Notes under the pieces: model-generated
Told to the model about the DNA's origin: nothing
What the model saw: the letters and a program-made list of their open reading frames with translations, nothing else
Database searches by the model: none
Source: an uncultured Pelagibacteraceae bacterium
GTDB lineage: Bacteria; Pseudomonadota; Alphaproteobacteria; Pelagibacterales; Pelagibacteraceae
DNA length: 22,868 bases
Assembly: GCA_902533955.1 (NCBI GenBank)
Contig: CACANV010000002.1
Location: forward strand, 1 to 22,868
Direction: 5' to 3'
Translations under genes and position numbers: made by a program
Part shown: in pieces, positions 17,910-22,868 of the stretch
Layout: every line of letters begins with the position of its first letter
Position numbering within the stretch: the stretch's first letter is position 1

Positions 17910-18401
17910 TTAATTTGCTTTTACTGTAACCGATCTTCTATTTTTTGACCATGATAAAGGGTTAGAACCTGAATCTACTGGTCTCTCTTTACCATAACTG
18001 ATTACAGAAATTCGATCTGCCGAAATACCATAAGTCATTAAATAGTCTTTTGCAGAATTAGCTCTTCTTTCTCCAAGCGCCAGGTTATATTCTCTTGTTC
18101 CTCTTTCGTCACAATGTCCTTCTAAAACAACTGTTACATTTGGATTTTCTCTTAACCAAGCCGCTTGTTTTCTTAGAGTGTCTCTTGATTTCGTTGTTAG
18201 TATCGACTCATTGGTTGCAAAGAAAACTCTATCTGGAACACCTTTTGCTAAATACTCAACTGTGTCCGTTCCCGTATATACATCGCCTTGTATTTGTGAA
18301 TCTATTTTTGAAGTTGTGGTTTTTTTAGTTGCACAAGCTGACACAACTAAAGTTAAAAGAACTATTAGAAAAGTATTCTTTAAAATTTTGCTTAAATTCA
18401 T
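17910..18401 (-). CDS. pal: Peptidoglycan-associated lipoprotein Pal
   Basis: Outer-membrane lipoprotein that binds peptidoglycan and TolB/TolA and tightens the envelope during division. 163 residues. A lipoprotein signal peptide with hydrophobic FLIVLLTLVV ends in lipobox VSAC, lipid-modified Cys23. The C-terminal OmpA-like domain contains FATNES at its start, then VVLEGHCDERGTREYNLALGERRA, the diaminopimelate-binding region with conserved Asp and Arg. The start is fixed by AAGGAG at 18412-18407, five bases upstream of the ATG. The 98-base gap to tolB is the largest in the window and carries a 20-base palindrome and a promoter-like pair, suggesting pal is partly transcribed on its own. Confidence 0.97.
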   Translation of the reverse strand: MNLSKILKNTFLIVLLTLVVSACATKKTTTSKIDSQIQGDVYTGTDTVEYLAKGVPDRVFFATNESILTTKSRDTLRKQAAWLRENPNVTVVLEGHCDERGTREYNLALGERRANSAKDYLMTYGISADRISVISYGKERPVDSGSNPLSWSKNRRSVTVKAN

Positions 18402-18406
18402 TAATG

Positions 18407-18412
18407 CTCCTT
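18407..18412 (-). promoter_or_regulatory. Shine-Dalgarno site of pal
   Basis: AAGGAG on the minus strand with five bases to the pal ATG. One of only three strong ribosome-binding sites I see here, in keeping with the high abundance expected of Pal. Confidence 0.8.
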
Positions 18413-18437
18413 AGTTTTTTATGGACTTTTTCACAAC

Positions 18438-18467
18438 TAAATAGATGTTTCAAGTAAAAAAAATCAA
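18438..18467 (-). promoter_or_regulatory. Candidate promoter for pal
   Basis: On the minus strand TTGATT (18467-18462) and TATTTA (18443-18438) are 18 bases apart, about 37 bases before the pal ATG. This would leave a leader of roughly 30 bases that includes the Shine-Dalgarno site. Hexamer matches are moderate and AT content is high. Confidence 0.35.
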
Positions 18468-18475
18468 CTTAATTG

Positions 18476-18495
18476 TTTATTAAATATTTAATAAA
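18476..18495. repeat. 20-base perfect palindrome between tolB and pal
   Basis: TTTATTAAAT followed directly by its exact reverse complement ATTTAATAAA. It lies six bases after the tolB stop codon and just upstream of the candidate pal promoter. Composed only of A and T, it would make a weak hairpin. It could be a protein-binding dyad or a transcript-processing/attenuation element. There is no adjacent G/C stem, and the T-run that follows is about ten bases away, so it is not a convincing intrinsic terminator. Confidence 0.6.
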
Positions 18496-18500
18496 AGCAG

Positions 18501-19853
18501 CTAATTACTTAGTAAAGATGACCAAGATGGGTCAGAAGCATCTGTTTCAGTTTTAACCAACCTCTCGTTGTAGCCAGTTAAATCAATAGACCATATTTTG
18601 GCTGTAAAACCCTCACCTTTTTCATTAGTTTTTGTCTCTCTATAAAAAATTAGGACTCTACCATTTGGAGACCAAGAAGGTGCTTCTTGATAATAGTTTT
18701 CTGTTAAAAGTCTTTCTCCTTTTCCATCAGTCCTCATGACGCCTATATAAAATTTACCCTTATGTAGTTTTGTGAACGCAATTAAGTCGCCTCTTGGTGA
18801 CCAAACTGGTGTACCATAAAGTCCATTACCAAAAGAAATTCTTTTTACGCTCGATCCATCACTTTTCATTACATATATCTGTTGATAGCCACTTCTATCA
18901 GAATTAAAAGTTATATATTTACCATCGGGAGAATAAGATGGAGATGTATCGATTGAAGGATGATTTGTAATTCTTTCTACAATTCTACTTTCTAAATCCA
19001 TTGTATAAATATCGGAATTTCCATCTTTTGCAAAACTCATAATTATTTTTTTTCCATCAGGTGAAAATCTTGGAGCAAAAGTCATCCCAGGAAAATCACC
19101 AACAACCTCTTGGATCCCAGTCTCGATATCTAGTAAATAAACTCTAGGTAAATTTTTAAAATAGGATAAATACGTAACCATTTGATTTGTTGGATTAAAT
19201 CTTGGAGTCAACACAAGTTCATTTCCTAATGTTAAATATTTGGTGTTAAAACCATCTTGATCCATTATTGCTAACTTTTTTACTCTCTGAGTTTTGGGGC
19301 CTTTTTCAGATACATATATAATTCTTGTATCAAAATATCCTTTTTCTCCTGTCAATCTCTCATAAACTTTATCTGTAATTATATGTCCAACTCTTCTCCA
19401 ATTACTCGGCACTGTTGTAAATGCTAAGGCTAAAATTTCTTTTCCAGCTAAAATATCCCATAATCTGAATTCAACTTTAAGATTTTTATTATTTACAGTT
19501 ACTTTACCAGTGATTAATGCTTGTGCTTTAATTAAAGCCCAATCTTCAAATCTTGGTTTAATATGAGCTATATCAGGTTTTTGCAAAAAGGCATCTTTGT
19601 TTAAAGGATTAAACAATCCTGATTGATTTAAATTATTTTCTATAATTTTAGATATTTCTGCTCCCAAGTCATCAAGTTTTAACTTTTTTTCTAATTCTTT
19701 TTTGGAGTCTTTATCCATTGACAATGGAGATACAGCAATTGGCAAAGGATTTAAATTACCTCTTGTTATATCTATTTCAATTATAGAGTGAGAATATTCA
19801 TTTTTAAAAATAAAAATAAAAAAAAATATTGTAAATAATTTAAAATTTTTCAT
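18501..19853 (-). CDS. tolB: Tol-Pal system translocation protein TolB
   Basis: Periplasmic beta-propeller protein linking TolA to Pal. 450 residues. The N-terminal signal peptide is a basic start then hydrophobic [10 protein letters not shown], with cleavage probably near residues 21-24 (no perfect A-x-A). An N-terminal TolB domain spans about 25-160. A six-bladed propeller then has repeated [51 protein letters not shown] units. The ATG overlaps the tolA TAA by one base (TAATG) and has AGGAGG three bases upstream, formed within the last tolA codons. Order tolQ-tolR-tolA-tolB-pal-cpoB is canonical. Confidence 0.97.
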   Translation of the reverse strand: MKNFKLFTIFFFIFIFKNEYSHSIIEIDITRGNLNPLPIAVSPLSMDKDSKKELEKKLKLDDLGAEISKIIENNLNQSGLFNPLNKDAFLQKPDIAHIKPRFEDWALIKAQALITGKVTVNNKNLKVEFRLWDILAGKEILALAFTTVPSNWRRVGHIITDKVYERLTGEKGYFDTRIIYVSEKGPKTQRVKKLAIMDQDGFNTKYLTLGNELVLTPRFNPTNQMVTYLSYFKNLPRVYLLDIETGIQEVVGDFPGMTFAPRFSPDGKKIIMSFAKDGNSDIYTMDLESRIVERITNHPSIDTSPSYSPDGKYITFNSDRSGYQQIYVMKSDGSSVKRISFGNGLYGTPVWSPRGDLIAFTKLHKGKFYIGVMRTDGKGERLLTENYYQEAPSWSPNGRVLIFYRETKTNEKGEGFTAKIWSIDLTGYNERLVKTETDASDPSWSSLLSN

Positions 19854-20875
19854 TAACCTCCTAACATTTCTCTTGGATCAAAGTTAAGTTGTAAGTCCTT
19901 CCATCTTTCATATCCACTTGTTGGAACTTTTAGTGGTTGGCATAACTGAATTGCTCTAAGGGCACTCTCAGCAAGAACCTTATAAAAACCTTGTCCTGGG
20001 GTATTCATTCTTGCATGATCTAATACCTCTGATTTGATCAACGTTCCATCTGGTTTTAACTTAAGTTTTATTCTAACCAATAATTTTTCATTGTAAGGCA
20101 AGCCCAAAGGTATGCTCCAACAACCAAAAATTTGGGCTTTTAATGCATCTTCTTCACTGAGAGTTAACTTTGATACATTCACAGAAGAATCTTCCGATTG
20201 GCTAATTTTGTTTATTTTTTCATTTGTTTCACCAATATCCTCTTTTGATTTATCTATTAATGTAGCAATCTTATTTGGATCAAATAATTCTTTTTTTTCA
20301 AATTCAGATACCTGCTTAACTTTTGTATCTTCAATTTTAGGTTTTTTTGTTTTTGCAAATTCTTTTAATAAAGTATCATTTTTGTCTTCTTTTAAAGGTT
20401 GATGTTTCTTTTCCTCTTCAATTTCAATTTTTTCTCTTTTTTGGTTAGGTAATGGTACCGCTTCAAGCTTTTCTTTTTTTAATTTTTCTTTTTTATTTTC
20501 AGGTGTTGGCGTTTTTTTTGATTTTGACTGAATTATACTTTCATTTTTTAAGTCTAAATTAACTTTTTTATTCTCTTCTTCTTTTATTCTTTCTTCTTTT
20601 TGGTCTAAGTTCACTTTTTTATTTTTTTCTTTTTTTATTTTTTTAGGAGGTGCTTGCTCTGATAGTAGTTTTTCATTCTTTTCTTTTACTTTATCAATTA
20701 TTTTTCTTGCTTTTGGCGCATAGGGTATATTTGTTTTATCGGAAATTTGTATAAGTTCAACTGAAAGCAGAGGAGGTATATCAATTGGTTTTTTTGCTAT
20801 GAATGGTAAAGTAAAAATACTAAACAAAACTATTCCTAAATGAAAACCAGAAGATATAAACAAACTTTTGTACAC
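19853..20875 (-). CDS. tolA: Tol-Pal system protein TolA
   Basis: Inner-membrane protein spanning the periplasm and transmitting proton-motive force from TolQR to TolB/Pal. 340 residues. One N-terminal transmembrane helix (about 6-26, with Ser/His as in TolA/TonB proteins) is followed by PPLLSVEL. A highly charged Lys/Glu-rich extended region spans about 55-230. The C-terminal globular domain (about 240-340) contains [27 protein letters not shown], a central [11 protein letters not shown] and ends FDPREMLGG, a typical TolA C-terminus. The start is GTG (20875-20873), two bases after tolR. A 17-residue duplication with NKKVNLD at 85-91 and 102-108 lies in the linker. Confidence 0.94.
   Translation of the reverse strand: MYKSLFISSGFHLGIVLFSIFTLPFIAKKPIDIPPLLSVELIQISDKTNIPYAPKARKIIDKVKEKNEKLLSEQAPPKKIKKEKNKKVNLDQKEERIKEEENKKVNLDLKNESIIQSKSKKTPTPENKKEKLKKEKLEAVPLPNQKREKIEIEEEKKHQPLKEDKNDTLLKEFAKTKKPKIEDTKVKQVSEFEKKELFDPNKIATLIDKSKEDIGETNEKINKISQSEDSSVNVSKLTLSEEDALKAQIFGCWSIPLGLPYNEKLLVRIKLKLKPDGTLIKSEVLDHARMNTPGQGFYKVLAESALRAIQLCQPLKVPTSGYERWKDLQLNFDPREMLGG
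19857..19862 (-). promoter_or_regulatory. Shine-Dalgarno site of tolB inside tolA
   Basis: A full AGGAGG on the minus strand, encoding part of the C-terminal Leu-Gly-Gly of TolA, three bases before the tolB ATG. It fixes the tolB start and points to coupled translation. Confidence 0.8.
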
Positions 20876-20877
20876 AA

Positions 20878-21294
20878 TTATCTTTCTTTATAAGGTTCAG
20901 AAATAAGAGCTACTTTTGAAAAGCCAGCACCTGATAACATGCCCATAATTTCAAGAACTCTTCCGTAGTTTATTGTTTTGTCACCTCTTACATAAATTCT
21001 AGTGTCAGTTCTATTATTAGAGACAGCAAGGATTTTTGAAATAATTTTTTCGTATTCAATTTTAGTTTCTTGAATAAATATTTCACCTTTAGCATTAATT
21101 GTTAATGTTAGAGGTTCTGTTTCCTCTGGCAAAGTATCTGCTGAAGTTTCAGGTAGATCTACTTGAACGCCTACTGTTAATAACGGAGCAGTTACCATAA
21201 ATATTATTAAAAGTACGAGCATAACATCCACGAATGGAGTTACATTAATTTCGCTAATTGGTTCTTTTGCTGAACTTCTTAACTTAAATGCCAT
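20878..21294 (-). CDS. tolR: Tol-Pal system protein TolR (ExbD/TolR family)
   Basis: Inner-membrane component of the proton channel energising TolA. 138 residues, usual length. A short cytoplasmic N-terminus holds EISEINVTPFVDVMLVLLIIFMV-type sequence: the INVTPFVDV motif leads into a single transmembrane helix (about 21-39) with the conserved proton-path Asp23. The periplasmic domain includes the IYVRGDKTINYGRVLEIMG segment. ATG start one base after the tolQ stop; tolA follows after two bases. Context distinguishes TolR from ExbD. Confidence 0.96.
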   Translation of the reverse strand: MAFKLRSSAKEPISEINVTPFVDVMLVLLIIFMVTAPLLTVGVQVDLPETSADTLPEETEPLTLTINAKGEIFIQETKIEYEKIISKILAVSNNRTDTRIYVRGDKTINYGRVLEIMGMLSGAGFSKVALISEPYKER

Positions 21295-21295
21295 A

Positions 21296-21970
21296 TTAGA
21301 TTATTGAAATAAATCTCTTTGAAAAATTTTCTAATTTTTGAGAATATTTTTTTGAATCGTTAGTAAATTTATTGTAAGCAACGACTGCAGGAATAGCAGC
21401 TAATAATCCAAGAGCTGTAGCGAATAATGCCTCTGCTATGCCTGGTGCAACAATTGCAAGACTGGTGTTTCTAGAAATGGCAATTGATTGAAAAGAATTC
21501 ATAATTCCCCATACTGTTCCAAATAATCCTATAAAGGGTGCTGTGGAACCTACAGTTGCTAAAAAAGTATAATTCTTTTCAACAACATTCATTTCTTTCT
21601 CTATGTTAGCTTCAAGGACTCCTGTCAATCTTTCACTAATATTAGATCTTGATCGAGATTTCATAAGACTTTGCATAGAACTTTTAAAAACTTTTGCCAT
21701 TGGATCATTTAATGTACCAGGCAAACTATTATAAAAGGTTTCTGCAGATTTAGATTTCCAAAATTTTTCTTCAAATTCCTCGGCACTTTTATTAATTTTT
21801 CTAAACATTCTTATTTTATCGAATATAATTGCCCAAGAATATACTGAACTTGCAATCAATATTATTATTACAGATTTGACTATTATATCTGCTCTTATAA
21901 ATAAACCAATTAATGAAAAATCAGTATTGCTTGTAAGTCCTACCGCTTGTGAAGTTATATCTGCTTCCAT
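21296..21970 (-). CDS. tolQ: Tol-Pal system protein TolQ (MotA/TolQ/ExbB family)
   Basis: Proton-channel subunit partnering TolR. 224 residues with three transmembrane helices: about 29-48, a second carrying TVGSTAPFIGLFGTVWGIMNSF (about 141-162), and a third in IAPGIAEALFATALGLLAAIPAVVAYN (about 173-198). The T-x-G-x-x-A-P and A-L-x-T-A-x-G-L-x-A-A-I-P motifs are characteristic of the family. A long cytoplasmic loop lies between helices 1 and 2. Here it is first of the tol genes. The usual upstream ybgC thioesterase gene is missing and a 56-base gap with an inverted repeat separates it from the ruvC-like gene. Confidence 0.97.
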   Translation of the reverse strand: MEADITSQAVGLTSNTDFSLIGLFIRADIIVKSVIIILIASSVYSWAIIFDKIRMFRKINKSAEEFEEKFWKSKSAETFYNSLPGTLNDPMAKVFKSSMQSLMKSRSRSNISERLTGVLEANIEKEMNVVEKNYTFLATVGSTAPFIGLFGTVWGIMNSFQSIAISRNTSLAIVAPGIAEALFATALGLLAAIPAVVAYNKFTNDSKKYSQKLENFSKRFISII

Positions 21971-21974
21971 TTGT

Positions 21975-21999
21975 ATGACATCACACTAAAATGTGTCAT
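21975..21999. promoter_or_regulatory. Inverted repeat upstream of tolQ
   Basis: ATGACA (21975-21980) and its exact reverse complement TGTCAT (21994-21999) flank a 13-base centre, with a further ACAC/GTGT pairing inside. It lies five to thirty bases before the tolQ ATG in the only sizeable gap between ruvC-like and tolQ. It has the form of an operator for a dimeric regulator, or a small leader hairpin. The right arm read on the minus strand (ATGACA) could also act as a -35. No T-run follows, so a terminator is unlikely. Confidence 0.45.
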
Positions 22000-22026
22000 G
22001 AATTTGACTTTTTTATAATACTATTC

Positions 22027-22515
22027 TTAATTTTCTTTAGCATTTTCAAAGAAACTTGCAATTAAAATAGCATCAGCTTTATTTGCATCTTTTTTTTTTG
22101 AAAGAATTGAAGAAATTTTTGGAAAAATTTCAATCGCTTTTGTTCTGCTTGCATCTTTTTGTGAATTAATTAAATCAAAATGTTTTTTCCATTTTGCAGG
22201 GCGTACAAAAAAAATAGGTAATTGCATTGCAGAACAAATGCCTTTTATAATTCCAAAGGATTGTCCAAAATTAAACATACTAGTGACACCTTGGCCAGGC
22301 ATTGCTGAAACTTGTTCTACTACAACATTAATATCATCTATTTGATAGTTTTTGATTCTAGCTGATATTTCATTAAATATTTGTCTTCCATTGACTTGCC
22401 TTTTATTTTTTTTTCCTTCAGCCATTGTTGGCATATCAATCACATCTAGAATTTCACCCTTTTCAAAAAAACAGATTGCTCCAGCTATTCCAGGATCTAT
22501 TCCAATTATAAGCAT
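22027..22515 (-). CDS. Phage-type RuvC-like Holliday junction resolvase
   Basis: RNase H-fold endonuclease predicted to cleave four-way DNA junctions. 162 residues. Acidic residues in RuvC positions are Asp7 (IGIDPG, 4-9), Glu67 (VVVEQV), Asp143 (KKKD) and Asp148 (NKADAILIA). The VEQVSAMPGQGVTSMFNFGQSFGIIKG block (66-92) and the RPAKWKKHF segment (105-113), then KDASRTKAIEIFP, are features of a RuvC-like family I associate with phages and some bacteria. They differ from E. coli-type RuvC, whose central region and basic C-terminal half are absent. It starts directly after the yebC stop (TAA then ATG), exactly where ruvC normally sits, but no ruvA or ruvB follows. Function in chromosomal recombination is inferred. 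Confidence 0.85.
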   Translation of the reverse strand: MLIIGIDPGIAGAICFFEKGEILDVIDMPTMAEGKKNKRQVNGRQIFNEISARIKNYQIDDINVVVEQVSAMPGQGVTSMFNFGQSFGIIKGICSAMQLPIFFVRPAKWKKHFDLINSQKDASRTKAIEIFPKISSILSKKKDANKADAILIASFFENAKEN

Positions 22516-22868
22516 TTAATTATTAAATTTTGCATTTGTATATATATTCTGAACATCATCATTATCATCAAGCATCTCAAGAAATTTAATCATTTTTTCT
22601 CTTTCTTCTCCAATTAAGCTAATATGATTAATTGGTATCCATTCTATTTCAGTAGAAATAAAATTTGATATATGTTTTTCTAACTTTTTTTTTACATCAT
22701 AAATTTCATTTGTAGTCGTATGTATCTCATGAAAATCTTTATCGGAGTAACATTCGGTTGCACCAAATTCAATCGATAAATTAAAAATTTTTTCATCTTC
22801 AATTTCTATTTTATTTATTTTAATTATTCCTGCTTGATGAAAATTATGAGAGGCAGATCCTTGGGTTC
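22516..22868 (-). CDS. yebC: YebC/TACO1 family transcriptional regulator or translation factor (C-terminal part)
   Basis: Partial gene running off the right edge; 117 codons are visible, ending in TAA at 22518-22516. The tail reads GSASHNFHQAGII at the start (the GSVSYLF-type YebC motif), then IEFGATEC, EIEWIPIN and the hallmark ending MLDDNDDVQNIYTNAKF, matching the YebC C-terminus LEDLDDVQNVY-x-N. Members are described as DNA-binding regulators, and more recently as factors that relieve ribosome stalling at proline stretches (TACO1 in mitochondria). It sits first in the visible run and abuts the ruvC-like gene with no spacer, as yebC-ruvC does in many Proteobacteria. Confidence 0.93.
   Translation of the reverse strand, partial: TQGSASHNFHQAGIIKINKIEIEDEKIFNLSIEFGATECYSDKDFHEIHTTTNEIYDVKKKLEKHISNFISTEIEWIPINHISLIGEEREKMIKFLEMLDDNDDVQNIYTNAKFNN

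Noticed and set aside
22027..22515. Remnant prophage around the phage-type resolvase
   Set aside because: No other phage gene is present; the flanking yebC and tolQ are core genes in expected order and the gene has the same composition as its neighbours.

Overview
This window is very AT-rich, densely packed bacterial DNA. Its gene content and order point to an alphaproteobacterium of the SAR11 (Pelagibacterales) type. The grounds are Lys/Asn/Ile-rich proteins, almost no intergenic DNA (no gene-free stretch longer than about 100 bases), many 1-4 base start/stop overlaps, and an alphaproteobacterial tol-pal/ftsH neighbourhood. Assignment below that level is inference from composition and synteny.

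Layout. 1-98 is the 3' tail of an unidentified plus-strand gene, convergent with pdxH (vitamin B6, minus). pdxH is divergent from aroC (chorismate synthase, plus). aroC converges on a minus-strand isoprenoid operon xseB-ispA-dxs (exonuclease VII small subunit, prenyl diphosphate synthase, DXP synthase). Next, on the plus strand, are a Sua5/YwlC t6A-synthesis gene and an overlapping two-gene ABC exporter (ATPase plus ABC-2 permease). A minus-strand tRNA-Arg(UCG) abuts the permease stop codon. Then come rluD-like pseudouridine synthase and rpoH (heat-shock sigma factor) on the plus strand.

From 9393 to the right edge every gene is on the minus strand. In transcription order: yebC (partial), a phage-type ruvC-like resolvase, tolQ, tolR, tolA, tolB, pal, cpoB, tilS, ftsH, folP, glmM, thiD, purA. 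TolQRAB-Pal-CpoB form the outer-membrane constriction machine. FtsH-FolP-GlmM is the widely conserved protease/folate/peptidoglycan-precursor block. thiD and purA are appended by 1-base spacing and a 4-base overlap. The whole 13.5 kb may be read as one or a few long transcripts with internal promoters; candidates lie before tolQ, pal and ftsH.

Most of this is core housekeeping DNA, and I see no CRISPR array, transposon, prophage, riboswitch or clearly new multi-gene system. The observation most worth following is the gene in the ruvC slot between yebC and tolQ. It encodes a resolvase of the phage-associated RuvC-like type rather than canonical RuvC, and the ruvA, ruvB and ybgC genes usual at this locus are absent. 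Also notable are two convergent gene pairs that share a 4-base TTAA so that both TAA stops are made from the same bases, divergent starts only 20-32 bases apart with -10-like boxes that would give leaderless mRNAs, a long cpoB/tilS overlap, and dyad sequences before tolQ and pal.
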